A DNA stretch of 64,000 bases from positions 124,001 through 188,000 of the forward strand of contig NZ_WBKB01000003.1 of NCBI RefSeq assembly GCF_008831155.1. Reading direction: 5' to 3'. The DNA is from Gulosibacter chungangensis. GTDB taxonomy: Bacteria; Actinomycetota; Actinomycetes; Actinomycetales; Microbacteriaceae. Numbering within the stretch: the first letter of the stretch is position 1; every line of letters starts with the position of its first letter. The notes beneath the pieces were generated by a model that saw only the letters and a list, made by a program, of their open reading frames with translations, was not told where the DNA came from and did no database searches. The translations under genes and the position numbers were made by a program. Shown here piece by piece: positions 16,858-25,453 of the stretch.

Positions 16858-18062
16858 TGGGGAGTACCATCCTCGTTCGTGGTGACGCTGTCATCTGCCG
16901 GATCGACTTCTTCCGGGCGCGCGGGTGGCGCCCCGGAGAGGTCGTAGGCCGAACTGATTTGCGCGAGCAGCGCATCCAACACCTCATAGCTCGGCTCAAC
17001 GGCGAGATTCACGAATTCTGAGGTGGTCGGATAATCCGTGAGCTGCTGCTTGTCCAGGAAGGTCTGGAAGGCTGCGGCGTTTTGTCCCTGTGGGCGGAAA
17101 CCGTGTTCGGCCAGCAGTGTCGCGAGTTCCGGATCGGTCTCGAGCAGTTCCATGACCTCCTGCCCGGCTTCCGAGAAGGTGACACCGGTGTGGACCGAGA
17201 AAATCGACGGGGTCGGGTAGGCGAGCACCATGCCGTCTTGGATGCGCGAATTCTCGCCCAGCTGCTCCTCGAGGAACTGGCCCTCATAAATCATGACCAT
17301 CGGCACGGCGCCCATGCCCTGCGAGAGATAGTCGTCGAAGGGAGCCGTCGAACTCGCTCCCGAATAGCCCTGCGAGATAAAGAGCTTGGTGAGTAGGTCC
17401 ATGTGCGCATTCGCTTCGCTCGCACTTGAGACCACCGCATTGTTATTAAGCACATATGCGGCGAGAGAGAGGTACATTCCGGCGGAGTTGGACGTTCGCA
17501 CATCGGTGGATGTAATGAGCACGCTGCGGGGTGAGTTATACGCGGTCGCAGCACCTTCGAGCTCATTCCACCGAATATCTTCTTCGACCAACTCGAGATA
17601 GGCGGCCATATCAAGATTCCACCGGCCGGATGCATCCTTCGACGCTGCGCCATTGGTCTCCAACAGCGTCATGATCGGTTCGAAGGTGGCGATCGCAAGG
17701 GGCGAGAAGAACGGTTTGTGGGTCGAGCGGACCGCGCTGCCGTGAGTGTTCGCGATATTTTCGGCGGCGATTTCGGATGCGGGGAAAGCGAAATCGTTTT
17801 CGGTCACGCCGTCGAGTGAAGCCATTCGCCAGGAGCCGGATTTTGTGACGCGCACGTCATAACCGTGGCTTTCAAAGACCTCTTGGACGGCCGGATCTTC
17901 AAAGAACGCGGCCTTTTCAGAGCTGACGACCCCCTCAACCACGGTGAGATTGAACTTAGGGCTGCCACCACGACCGATGCCGGTGAGTTGGATGACGAGG
18001 ACTGCGATAATCCCCACCACAAGGAGGCCAATGCCAATGAAATGCGGTGTTCTGAGTTTCAA
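16854..18062 (-). CDS. membrane-anchored binding-protein-like protein of the TelA operon
   Basis: First gene of the operon; 402 residues. One N-terminal membrane segment (about residues 8-28, FIGIGLLVVGIIAVLVIQL) leaves the rest outside. The body resembles periplasmic binding proteins (LTVVEGVVSSEKAAFFEDPAVQEVF, PFDDYLSQGMGAVPMVMIYEGQFL, HTGVTFSEAGQEVMELL). The C-terminal ~35 residues are acidic and Pro-rich. No vWA domain is present. Its similarity in plan to the binding-protein half of the next gene suggests that the two act as a pair. The regulatory region upstream (18063-18140) shows no obvious operator. Confidence 0.7.
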   Translation of the reverse strand: MKLRTPHFIGIGLLVVGIIAVLVIQLTGIGRGGSPKFNLTVVEGVVSSEKAAFFEDPAVQEVFESHGYDVRVTKSGSWRMASLDGVTENDFAFPASEIAAENIANTHGSAVRSTHKPFFSPLAIATFEPIMTLLETNGAASKDASGRWNLDMAAYLELVEEDIRWNELEGAATAYNSPRSVLITSTDVRTSNSAGMYLSLAAYVLNNNAVVSSASEANAHMDLLTKLFISQGYSGASSTAPFDDYLSQGMGAVPMVMIYEGQFLEEQLGENSRIQDGMVLAYPTPSIFSVHTGVTFSEAGQEVMELLETDPELATLLAEHGFRPQGQNAAAFQTFLDKQQLTDYPTTSEFVNLAVEPSYEVLDALLAQISSAYDLSGAPPARPEEVDPADDSVTTNEDGTPQ

Positions 18063-18140
18063 CGAGGTGCTGCCTTCCCCAAGCCGGTGCCCGGCATTGC
18101 AGCAGTCGCGGGTGAACGTTAGGGAACCCGGAGGGAAACG

Positions 18141-18175
18141 AACGAGGGCTCAGCACGGTGTGCTGAGCCCTCGTT
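18141..18175. terminator. strong hairpin between the ALS-like gene and the telA operon
   Basis: Perfect 16-bp arms AACGAGGGCTCAGCAC / GTGCTGAGCCCTCGTT around a GGT loop, 16 bases downstream of the acetolactate-synthase-like stop. Confidence 0.85.
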
Positions 18176-18190
18176 CGGTAGTTTTCAGTC

Positions 18191-19891
18191 TTAGAATGCC
18201 TTGATTCGCTGCTCGACGATCAAGTGAATGAGCGCGAACTTCTTGTCCTCAGTCACCGTGGCAAGTGCCTTTTCGACAGCCGCGGGAACATCAGCATCCT
18301 TTTCCACCCGGATACCGACACCACCGAATGCCTCTGCGAACTTCGCAAAGTCGGGGTTCTTCAGCTGGGTACCCGAGACGCGTCCGGGGTAGTCGCTTTC
18401 CTGGTGGGTGCGGATGGTTCCGTACTCCTGGTTGTCCATCACGATAACCAGTGGAGTTGCACCGTACTGTGCGGCCGTGGCAAGTTCCTGGCCGTTCATG
18501 AGAAATTCACCGTCTCCGGCGATGGACACTACAACCCGGCCCGGGTAGTTGAGCGAGGCAGCAACCGCCGAGGGGATGGAATAACCCATGGATCCGTTAC
18601 GAGCGGAGATCATCGAAGCGTACTGACGGGTGGGGAAGTAGCGGTGCGCCCAGTTGGTGTGCTCGCCCGCACCGAAGGTGATCATCGCATCCTCGGGGAG
18701 GCGCTCCACAAGGTTTGCCATCAGCGTGGCCATCTTGGCTTGACCCTCCGAAGGCTCGGCCGGTGGCAGTGCCGACCACTCTTCCTGCGACTTGCGCAGG
18801 CCTTCAGTCCAGTCACGCCAGGAGTCACGCATCGGCAGGTCCATGCGCACGAGGTCGCGCACGAAGCTGACCGGCTTCGCGGTGATCTGGTGCGAGATGG
18901 GGCCCGAGCGACCGCGCAAGGAGGTGTCAATCGTCACAATGAAGTTGCGCTGGTTCCAGTTCTGGCGACCGGTAAAGCCCGAGGTGATGACGTCACCGGG
19001 GACCGTTCCCACGAAGACGATCAAGTCGGTGTCTTCCATCAGGCCGTTGGAGAAGTTCGGTCGCCCGTAGCCGAGGGGGCCAACGTAGGAAGGCGAATCA
19101 AACGGCACGATGCCCTCACAGCGCCATTCAACCGCGGCTGGAAGTGAGTGTTCCTCGAGCCACTTGGTGAGCTCTCGCGCGGCCTCGTCCGTCCAGTCGT
19201 TACCACCGGTTACGAACAGCGGACGCTCCGATTCCAGGAGCGAATCACGCAGCGATTTCCAGTCCGTCACCGTCATACCGCCGGTAGCCACGGGGATTTG
19301 CGGGTGAATCGGGGTGTCGACGATTTCCTTAATGACGTCCTCAGGCAAACCGACGACCACCGGTCCCGGGCGGCCGGCCGAAGCGGCGAACATTGCTTCG
19401 GCGACGATTTCACTGGCACGGTTCGGGTGGTCGAGGACCATCACACGCTTGGCACCGGACTCAAACCACTGCTTGGGGTCGAACTCCTGGAAGGCTTCCT
19501 TTTCGCGGTGCTCGAAGGGGATCAAGCCCACAAAGAGGACCATCGCGGTGGAGTCCTGCCACGCGGTGTGCAAACCGACGTGCGCGTTCGCTGCTCCCGG
19601 CCCACGCGTAACCATCGCGACACCTGGAACATCCAGCAGCTTGCCATCTGCCTCGGCCATGTACGCCGCGCCACCCTCGTGTCGGCAGACGACCGTCTCT
19701 ATAGAGGAGTCGTGGAGGCCGTCGAGTACATCGAGATAACTCTCGCCCGGAATCACATACACGCGCTTAACCCCGTGGGATTCGAGCGTTTCAACAATGG
19801 CGTGACCAGCCGACTTGTGCTGGATGGGCTGATTCATTTTTTCGGTGACTACGTCAACCGTCGGAATGACTCCGGTTGCAGGCGCTTGCAT
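18191..19891 (-). CDS. thiamine-diphosphate enzyme of the acetolactate synthase family
   Basis: The 566-residue protein has the three domains of the family: N-terminal pyrimidine-binding domain with catalytic Glu in VCRHEGGAAYMAEADG, a central domain (RPLFVTGGNDWTDEA) and the C-terminal PP domain with the TPP/Mg motif AGDGEFLMNGQELATAAQYG...VMDN. It is not clearly a biosynthetic IlvB: no ilvN regulatory-subunit gene or ilvC is adjacent, so it may be a catabolic acetolactate synthase or a related decarboxylase. The start could also be the Met at residue 19, since the first 18 residues are not conserved-looking. Upstream is a TGACA-TGTCA palindrome and then the marR-lrp pair, transcribed in the same direction. 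Confidence 0.82.
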   Translation of the reverse strand: MQAPATGVIPTVDVVTEKMNQPIQHKSAGHAIVETLESHGVKRVYVIPGESYLDVLDGLHDSSIETVVCRHEGGAAYMAEADGKLLDVPGVAMVTRGPGAANAHVGLHTAWQDSTAMVLFVGLIPFEHREKEAFQEFDPKQWFESGAKRVMVLDHPNRASEIVAEAMFAASAGRPGPVVVGLPEDVIKEIVDTPIHPQIPVATGGMTVTDWKSLRDSLLESERPLFVTGGNDWTDEAARELTKWLEEHSLPAAVEWRCEGIVPFDSPSYVGPLGYGRPNFSNGLMEDTDLIVFVGTVPGDVITSGFTGRQNWNQRNFIVTIDTSLRGRSGPISHQITAKPVSFVRDLVRMDLPMRDSWRDWTEGLRKSQEEWSALPPAEPSEGQAKMATLMANLVERLPEDAMITFGAGEHTNWAHRYFPTRQYASMISARNGSMGYSIPSAVAASLNYPGRVVVSIAGDGEFLMNGQELATAAQYGATPLVIVMDNQEYGTIRTHQESDYPGRVSGTQLKNPDFAKFAEAFGGVGIRVEKDADVPAAVEKALATVTEDKKFALIHLIVEQRIKAF

Positions 19892-19936
19892 ATCTCACTT
19901 AATCCTAGGTACATCGTTGTAGGTACTGGAACATTG

Positions 19937-19951
19937 TGACACCAGATGTCA
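19937..19951. promoter_or_regulatory. palindrome in the promoter region of the ALS-like gene
   Basis: TGACA-CCAGA-TGTCA is a perfect 5+5+5 inverted repeat 46 bases before the start of the thiamine enzyme, in an AT-rich stretch. The marR-like gene just upstream makes a MarR or Lrp site plausible. Confidence 0.4.
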
Positions 19952-20013
19952 AATCTAGTAAATCCAAACGTTCCAACTATGCAGATGACCAAGCCATAGC
20001 GTTCGCAAGTGTG

Positions 20014-20550
20014 CTATGAGCAGGATTCTTTGTCTGGCCACGCCTCAGCGCTGCGAACCATTTTTCGCTCGGGATCTAAGACGTCGAGCCAGGCATCGGA
20101 GAGCCGAATGAGGCCATCAATCTGTTTTTCGGTGAGCGGGTCGAATACCAGTTCTCGAACCTTGGTGACGTGGCCGGGAGCAGCCGCAACAAGGGCCGCC
20201 ATGCCAGCGTCGTTCAGCACCACATCGGTTGCACGAGCATCATGTTCATTGGGTTCACGAGCGACAAAACCGGCCTTCTCGAGCCCCGAGATCACGCGTG
20301 AAAGGCGAGGTAGCGTGGTATTGGTGAGGGTTGCCAGGCGCTTCATCTGCACGCGTCGTTGCGGGGTTTCAGAAATCATTGCCAGGGCGTAGTACTCGGT
20401 GTAGGTGAGACCCGAATCGTGGCGGAGTTGCGCATCAATGGTGGAGGGCAGGAGCTCGAGTACCGCGACTAAGCGCATCCATGCGCCGCGTTCTCGATCA
20501 TTCAGCCAACGCGGTTCTTCCTCGTGAATCATGGAGCTTACTTTAGTCAT
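20014..20550 (-). CDS. MarR-family transcriptional regulator
   Basis: About 178 residues (ATG 20550) or 172 (ATG 20532). The winged-helix core is evident: LTYTEYYALAMISETPQRRVQMKRLATLTNTTLPRLSRVISGLEKAGFV, followed by the wing EPNEHDARATDVVLNDAG and dimerisation helices. MarR dimers usually repress efflux or aromatic-compound genes and respond to small ligands. Either start is possible; 20550 overlaps the lrp stop by 8 bases, which supports translational coupling. Target genes are unknown; the ALS-like gene directly downstream is the nearest candidate. Confidence 0.87.
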   Translation of the reverse strand: MTKVSSMIHEEEPRWLNDRERGAWMRLVAVLELLPSTIDAQLRHDSGLTYTEYYALAMISETPQRRVQMKRLATLTNTTLPRLSRVISGLEKAGFVAREPNEHDARATDVVLNDAGMAALVAAAPGHVTKVRELVFDPLTEKQIDGLIRLSDAWLDVLDPERKMVRSAEAWPDKESCS

Positions 20551-21019
20551 CTCGATCGGCTGCGGTTGCCTCATCCATGAGGGGGAGTAGCCGATTCCGC
20601 GCGACATCACGCAGAACGATGGAGGTGGAAGTTCGTGAGACCGCGTGGAGCCGGGCGATTTTGTCGATCACCCGCTGCAGATCTGAGTTGGATCGAGCGA
20701 CGATCCGCAGCAGTACATCCCAGGGGCCTGCCATGGTGGAGAAGTCAATGACTTCCGGAATGTCAAGTAGGTCGTCGTGCAACCCACTATGCCCGACTCG
20801 CTGATCAATTTGTAACATTGTCATCGCTTGCACCGGAAAGCCCATGGGCTCAGGAGCCAACTTCGGCACGATATCAACGAGAATACCCCGATCACGCATG
20901 CGATTCAGTCTCGCCTGTATGGTCGGTCGGGCAACTCCGAGTTCCCGCGCTGCCGACAGCACACTCACGCCCGGTTGCTCGGTAAAGAGCTCAATGATCG
21001 AATAGTCGAGACGGTCCAT
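20543..21019 (-). CDS. Lrp/AsnC-family transcriptional regulator
   Basis: A 158-residue protein with an N-terminal AsnC HTH (DYSIIELFTEQPGVSVLSAARELGVARPTIQARLNRM) and a C-terminal RAM/AsnC ligand domain (AMTMLQIDQRV...VIDFSTMAGPWDVLLRIVARSNSDLQRVIDKI). Such proteins sense amino acids. ATG 21019 is used because the HTH begins at once; an upstream extension to 21112 is atypical. It is divergent from a TrpXYZ-like ABC importer, with GTTGTA/TACAAC sites in the shared 142-base gap, so control of that importer is likely. Confidence 0.9.
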   Translation of the reverse strand: MDRLDYSIIELFTEQPGVSVLSAARELGVARPTIQARLNRMRDRGILVDIVPKLAPEPMGFPVQAMTMLQIDQRVGHSGLHDDLLDIPEVIDFSTMAGPWDVLLRIVARSNSDLQRVIDKIARLHAVSRTSTSIVLRDVARNRLLPLMDEATAADRDD

Positions 21020-21057
21020 GTTCCTAGTACTCCGTTGTACTTCAATTTGGCAACAGT

Positions 21058-21075
21058 GTTGTAAGAATGTACAAC
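21058..21075. promoter_or_regulatory. Lrp-type operator between the lrp and ABC-importer genes
   Basis: GTTGTA-AGAATG-TACAAC is a perfect 6+6+6 palindrome. Another half-site, GTTGTA, lies at 21034-21039, about two helical turns away, as is usual for Lrp-family octameric binding. Confidence 0.65.
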
Positions 21076-21161
21076 CCATTATGAGTATTGGCCAACTCAC
21101 TGATAGTTTCATTCGATAACAACAAACTTGAGAAGCATCTCATTCTGACAAAGGAGTCCCA

Positions 21162-22169
21162 ATGAAGCGCACTTCGAAGTTCCTAGGCGGTATCGCCTTA
21201 ATGGCTGCCGCGTCACTCACCCTTGCCGGGTGTGCTGGCGGCGGTACCCCTGCTGGCACTGAGGATGCCTCGGGCGGCGAAGGCGAGAGCTACACGATCG
21301 GAATTTCGCAGCTCGTGCAGCACGCGGCACTTGACGCTGCGGCGGAAGGCTTCGAGCAGGCCTTCGTTGACGCTGGAATTGATGCCACGTTCGATGTGCA
21401 GAACGCGAACGGTGAGCAGGCCACCGCGGTGACGATTGCCAACACCTTCGCCTCGGATGCCAATATCGATCTCGTGCTCGCAATCGCCACCCCAGCGGCC
21501 CAGGCTGCGGCCCAGGCAATTACGGACAAGCCGGTGCTGTTCACTGCGGTAACTGACCCGGTGTCGGCCGAACTCGTGGCCTCAAATGAGGAGCCGGGCG
21601 GCAATGTCACCGGCACGAACGACATGAACCCCGTGGCTGACCAGATCAAGCTCATCCAGGAAGTCCTGCCGGACGCTTCCAGCATCGGCGTGGTCTATTC
21701 CTCCGGCGAGGTCAACTCGCAGATCCAGGTTGATATCGCCAAGGAAACGGCGGAAGAGCTCGGTATCGAGGTCAAGGAGGCCACGATCACCGCGGTTGGT
21801 GAGATTCCCACGGCGCTGCAATCGCTCGGTGATGTGGATGCAATCTACGTTCCTACCGACAACATGGTTGTCTCCGGCTTTGAGACGGTTGTGCAGCACG
21901 CGGAACAGAACCAGATCGCGCTGTTCGCCGGTGACACCGCCACAGTTGAGCGCGGGGCGATTGGCACGCTCGGCCTGAACTACGAGAAGCTCGGTTACCA
22001 GACGGGTGAAATGGCGATCAAGATCCTCACTGAGGGTGCTGACCCCGCCACCATGCCGGTTGAATCGCAGACTGAATTCGAACTGTACCTCTCGCCCTCT
22101 GCAGCGGAAGCGCAGGGTGTAGAAATTCCGCAGGCGGTACTCGACCGCGCGGATACGGTCGTCGAGTAG
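21162..22169 (+). CDS. ABC transporter substrate-binding lipoprotein (TrpX-like, ABC_sub_bind family)
   Basis: The 335-residue lipoprotein has a signal with lipobox LAGC (Cys24) and the COG2984-type binding fold: YTIGISQLVQHAALDAAAEGF, LVLAIATPAAQAAAQAITDKPVLFTAVTDPVSAEL, GTNDMNPVADQIKLIQEVLP and SIGVVYSSGEVNSQ. In Gram-positives the TrpXYZ-type system imports tryptophan or related amino acids. The divergent Lrp regulator supports an amino-acid substrate. An AAAGGAG ribosome site precedes the ATG. It is the first gene of a three-gene operon and is separated from the permease by a stable hairpin. Confidence 0.9.
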   Translation: MKRTSKFLGGIALMAAASLTLAGCAGGGTPAGTEDASGGEGESYTIGISQLVQHAALDAAAEGFEQAFVDAGIDATFDVQNANGEQATAVTIANTFASDANIDLVLAIATPAAQAAAQAITDKPVLFTAVTDPVSAELVASNEEPGGNVTGTNDMNPVADQIKLIQEVLPDASSIGVVYSSGEVNSQIQVDIAKETAEELGIEVKEATITAVGEIPTALQSLGDVDAIYVPTDNMVVSGFETVVQHAEQNQIALFAGDTATVERGAIGTLGLNYEKLGYQTGEMAIKILTEGADPATMPVESQTEFELYLSPSAAEAQGVEIPQAVLDRADTVVE

Positions 22170-22179
22170 TTGACTGGAT

Positions 22180-22216
22180 CGGCGCCCGGAAACAGTGATC
22201 CTGTTACCGGGCGCCG
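22180..22216 (+). promoter_or_regulatory. intra-operonic stem-loop after the binding-protein gene
   Basis: Arms CGGCGCCCGGAAACAG and CTGTTACCGGGCGCCG (one mismatch) enclose a 5-base loop without a T tract. Such hairpins commonly protect the 3' end of binding-protein mRNA or partly terminate transcription, giving more binding protein than permease. Confidence 0.75.
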
Positions 22217-22240
22217 GTGTTGTCAGAAAGGACAATCGTC

Positions 22241-23269
22241 ATGATTGGCGCATTTGAACTCGGCATCATCTATGCCGTTGTCGCACTCGGCGTGTATCTC
22301 ACGTTCCGCGTTCTCAATTTTCCAGACCTTACGGTGGACGGTAGCTTCACGACGGGCGGGGCTACCGGAGCGACCCTCATCACCCTCGGTCTCGACCCAG
22401 TCACGTCCACGCTGATCGCTTTTGTTGTCGGTGCTCTCGCGGGCTGCATCACCGGGCTACTACATACCAAAGGCAAGATTGACGGTCTGCTCGCGGGAAT
22501 CCTCACCATGATCGGACTGTGGTCGATCAACCTTCGAATCATGGGGGTTTCGACGTTCGACCCGGAAACCGGTGGCGGTATCAGCTCCGGTTTGGCGAAC
22601 GTGTCACTGCTGCGTTCGGACACGGTATTCACCCCGCTTCGCGAAGCAGGTCTGCTCGGTACCTGGTTTGGGCCGCTCATGCTGTTCGTGGGTGTAATCC
22701 TGCTGAAACTCATCATTGACTGGTTCCTCGCGACGGACCGCGGCCTTGCGCTGCAGGCCACCGGTAACAACGAACAAATGATCCGTTCTCTGGGTGCCAA
22801 TACCGATAACCAAAAAATCCTCGGGCTCGCGCTCTCAAACGGACTGGTTGCCGCCGGCGGATCCCTCGTCGCGCAGTACCAGGGCTTCGCAGATATCTCG
22901 ATGGGTATCGGTTTGATCCTGATCGGGCTCGCCTCGGTCATCATCGGTCAGGCGTTGTTTGGCAATAACCGCGTATGGCTTGCCACGCTCGGTGTCGTCA
23001 TCGGTGCACTGCTGTACCGCCTGATCATCTTCGTTGCGCTCACCTACGGTGGCCTGAACCCGAACGACATGAAGCTGATCACCGCAATCATCGTGATCAT
23101 CGCGCTGCTGTTGCCACGCTTCGGATTGGGTGGCCGACTTTCCGGTCTCTTCCGTACCGCGAGTACCGGTGGTACCACGCATCCGCCCTCGCCGGATGCC
23201 GAACCGGTCGCCGCTGGCGCCGCCGCTGACGCATCCACCGCATCCGCGCCCGAAGGAGGGCAGCGATAA
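22241..23269 (+). CDS. ABC transporter permease (TrpY-like)
   Basis: A 342-residue inner-membrane protein with about nine hydrophobic segments and the BPD_transp_2-type marks LPDLTVDGSF-like NFPDLTVDGSFTTGGATGA and DRGLALQATGNNEQMIRSLGANTDNQKILGLALSNGLVAAGG. This is the permease of the binding protein encoded just before. ATG 22241 follows AAAGGA at 22227-22232. The last ~40 residues form an Ala/Pro-rich cytoplasmic tail (PDAEPVAAGAAADA). Its stop overlaps the ATPase start (TAATG). Confidence 0.9.
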   Translation: MIGAFELGIIYAVVALGVYLTFRVLNFPDLTVDGSFTTGGATGATLITLGLDPVTSTLIAFVVGALAGCITGLLHTKGKIDGLLAGILTMIGLWSINLRIMGVSTFDPETGGGISSGLANVSLLRSDTVFTPLREAGLLGTWFGPLMLFVGVILLKLIIDWFLATDRGLALQATGNNEQMIRSLGANTDNQKILGLALSNGLVAAGGSLVAQYQGFADISMGIGLILIGLASVIIGQALFGNNRVWLATLGVVIGALLYRLIIFVALTYGGLNPNDMKLITAIIVIIALLLPRFGLGGRLSGLFRTASTGGTTHPPSPDAEPVAAGAAADASTASAPEGGQR

Positions 23270-24060
23270 TGCTCGAACTGCAAAACATCTCGAAGACCTT
23301 CTTCCCCGGAACCGTGAATGAACGCCGGGCGCTCGTGAACCTCAGCCTGCGCCTCGAAAAAGGTGACTTTGTTACCGTGATCGGCTCGAACGGTGCCGGT
23401 AAGTCCACGGTGCTGAACGCGATCACGGGTCGGCTCAAGATCGACTCGGGCGATATCCTCATCGACAACGTGTCTGTGCGCCGATGGCCGGACTACAAGC
23501 GGGCCCGGTTCTACGGCAGGGTCTTCCAGGACCCAATGGCCGGCACCGCACCGGATCTGACGATTGAGCAGAATCTCGCGCTCGCCCTGCAACGAGGCAA
23601 GGGCCGGGGGCTAGCACTAGGGCTCAATTCGAAACGTCGTGCCTTCTTCAAAGAAGAACTCGAGGCACTCGGTCTGGGACTGGAAAACCGACTCTCTGCC
23701 CGCGTTGGACTGCTGTCTGGTGGGCAGCGACAGGCTCTGTCACTGCTGATGGCAGGTTTCACCCAGCCGAGCATCCTGCTGCTGGATGAACACACCGCGG
23801 CGCTTGACCCGCAGCGTGCCGCGCACGTGACGCAGCTGACCGAACGGATTGTTGGTGAGTCTGGCCTGACCACACTGATGGTGACCCACAACATGGAGCA
23901 GGCGATCGCGCTTGGTAATCGACTGATCATGTTGCATGAGGGGCAGATCATCCACCAGCTCGAGGCGGAAGAAAAGAAGAAGGCGACGGTCGAGGACCTC
24001 CTCGAACGCTTTGCCAATATCAAGGGCGCAGTGCTTTCCGACAAGCAGATGCTCGGATAG
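23269..24060 (+). CDS. ABC transporter ATPase (TrpZ-like)
   Basis: A 263-residue nucleotide-binding subunit with Walker A GSNGAGKST (about residues 42-50), Q loop FQDP, signature LSGGQRQ and Walker B ILLLDEHTAALDP, then the H loop VTHNMEQA. The EHTAALDP form is typical of the COG1101 ATPases that pair with TrpX/TrpY-like components. It completes the importer and is followed by a terminator. Confidence 0.92.
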   Translation: MLELQNISKTFFPGTVNERRALVNLSLRLEKGDFVTVIGSNGAGKSTVLNAITGRLKIDSGDILIDNVSVRRWPDYKRARFYGRVFQDPMAGTAPDLTIEQNLALALQRGKGRGLALGLNSKRRAFFKEELEALGLGLENRLSARVGLLSGGQRQALSLLMAGFTQPSILLLDEHTAALDPQRAAHVTQLTERIVGESGLTTLMVTHNMEQAIALGNRLIMLHEGQIIHQLEAEEKKKATVEDLLERFANIKGAVLSDKQMLG

Positions 24061-24073
24061 CAACCGCAAATAA

Positions 24074-24121
24074 CGGCGAAGGGCCGTGACTCCACTCACG
24101 TGGGGTCACGGCCCTTCGCCG
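24074..24121. terminator. hairpin after the ABC importer operon
   Basis: 17-bp perfect arms CGGCGAAGGGCCGTGAC / GTCACGGCCCTTCGCCG lie 13 bases after the ATPase stop and also downstream of the convergent acidic-protein gene. Confidence 0.85.
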
Positions 24122-24157
24122 TTGCGTTAGTGCGAAGTTTGAGTCCGCACGGTACTG

Positions 24158-24457
24158 CTACTTCGAGTCGTCCTCGTCCTCGTCGAGGTCTTCCTCGAAC
24201 TCATCGTCCGACTCGAGCTCGTCGATCCACTCATCGATCAGGTCTTCGGCATCGTCTTCATCCACGGCGACTTCGATATCGACAGTGCCGCCACCCCAAA
24301 TGCGCGCCGACATCTTGACCGCGTCGGTGTCAACCGCAGCGTCATGAACCTGCTCTTCGAATTGCTGAGCAATTTCGTTGGCTTCGTCTTCACTATTGGC
24401 TTCGATGACCAAACCGGTTGTGACTTCATAGCGCATGAGTACGGCATATTTCGCCAT
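24158..24457 (-). CDS. small acidic protein of unknown function
   Basis: The 99-residue product has a folded-looking N-terminal half (MAKYAVLMRYEVTTGLVIEANSEDEANEIAQQF...KMSARIWGGGTVDIEVAV, alternating strands and helix) and a very acidic C-terminus (23 Asp/Glu in the last 35 residues). I do not recognise a family. A GAGAGGA sequence 9 bases before the ATG supports the start. It is a single-gene unit, divergent from the nitrilase gene. The acidic tail might bind basic proteins or metals; that is speculation. Confidence 0.7.
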   Translation of the reverse strand: MAKYAVLMRYEVTTGLVIEANSEDEANEIAQQFEEQVHDAAVDTDAVKMSARIWGGGTVDIEVAVDEDDAEDLIDEWIDELESDDEFEEDLDEDEDDSK

Positions 24458-24572
24458 GGCAGCATCCTCTCGATCGCGACGCCTCGTGCACCGCTGACTC
24501 TGACGCTAGCGCGCAAATTGACCTGCGACAAGCATTCGGGCGCGGCTAGTCTTGGGTGCGTATCCTGGCGGC

Positions 24573-25400
24573 ATGTCCGATGTAATTGCCAGTGCAGTCA
24601 GCCAATTCTCTCCGACGCTCGATCGCGAGGAGAATCTCGCTACGCTTCGTGCCCATGCCGCCATGGCGGTCGAGCGGGGCGCGAAGCTTCTTGTGGCGCC
24701 CGAATACGCTTCGGCGTTTGCCAAAGAGCAGGGTGATTGGATGCACGAGCACGCTGAGCCACTCGATGGGCCATTCCTCAGCGGGGTCGCGCAAATCGCT
24801 CGGGACTTGGGCATCGCGATCATTGCCAGCCTGCTCGAAACGGCGGAAGACGGGACGACCAAGCCCTTCAATACGGTCTTTGCGGTATCGGTGGCTGGTG
24901 AGCTGCTCGGCAGTTACCGCAAGGTGCATCTCTATGACGCCTTTGGTGCGGGGGAGAGCCAGTGGCTTTCCGCGGGGGATGCAGCTGCTGCGCCGGTCGT
25001 GGTCGAGATCGAAGGATTTCAAGTGGGCCTGCAGACGTGCTATGACCTTCGGTTCCCGGAGGTGAGCCGCCGGCTGATCGACGCCGGCGCGGAGATTCTC
25101 GCGATTCCGGCTGAGTGGGTGCGAGGTCCGCTAAAGGAATTTCACTGGCTCACGCTGCTGCAGGCACGCGCGATTGAGAACACGGTATACGTGATTGGCG
25201 CGGATCAGGCTCCACCGGTGGCGGTTGGCCGCTCGGCGATCATCGACCCTCGCGGTGTGGCGCTGGCGCAACTCGGCAGCGAGGCTGGCATCGCCGTAGC
25301 GTGGCTCGAGCGAGACACCCTCGAGCAGACCCGAAAGCAGAACCCGGCGCTTGCGCTTCGACGCTACGGCGGGGCAGAAGTCATCCCTGCGAGTGAGTGA
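24573..25400 (+). CDS. carbon-nitrogen hydrolase (nitrilase superfamily)
   Basis: A 275-residue soluble hydrolase with the Glu-Lys-Cys triad of the superfamily: Glu in VAPEYAS (about residue 44), Lys in YRKVHLYDAFG and Cys in LQTCYDLRFPE. Members cut amides or nitriles, for example omega-amidase or deaminated glutathione amidase; CYDLRFPE with YRKVHLYD is closest to that Nit1/Nit2 branch, but the substrate is uncertain. ATG 24573 fits the family N-terminus and has TATCCT 6 bases before it (leaderless pattern). Confidence 0.88.
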   Translation: MSDVIASAVSQFSPTLDREENLATLRAHAAMAVERGAKLLVAPEYASAFAKEQGDWMHEHAEPLDGPFLSGVAQIARDLGIAIIASLLETAEDGTTKPFNTVFAVSVAGELLGSYRKVHLYDAFGAGESQWLSAGDAAAAPVVVEIEGFQVGLQTCYDLRFPEVSRRLIDAGAEILAIPAEWVRGPLKEFHWLTLLQARAIENTVYVIGADQAPPVAVGRSAIIDPRGVALAQLGSEAGIAVAWLERDTLEQTRKQNPALALRRYGGAEVIPASE

Positions 25401-25453
25401 GATCCACGGCCAGGCGAGAGGAAACGTCGTGAGTCCTTGCTAGCGTATTCGGA

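Noticed and set aside
18224-19147. Plus-strand frame of 307 codons over the ALS-like gene
   Set aside because: Antisense shadow; the minus strand holds the full thiamine-enzyme motifs.
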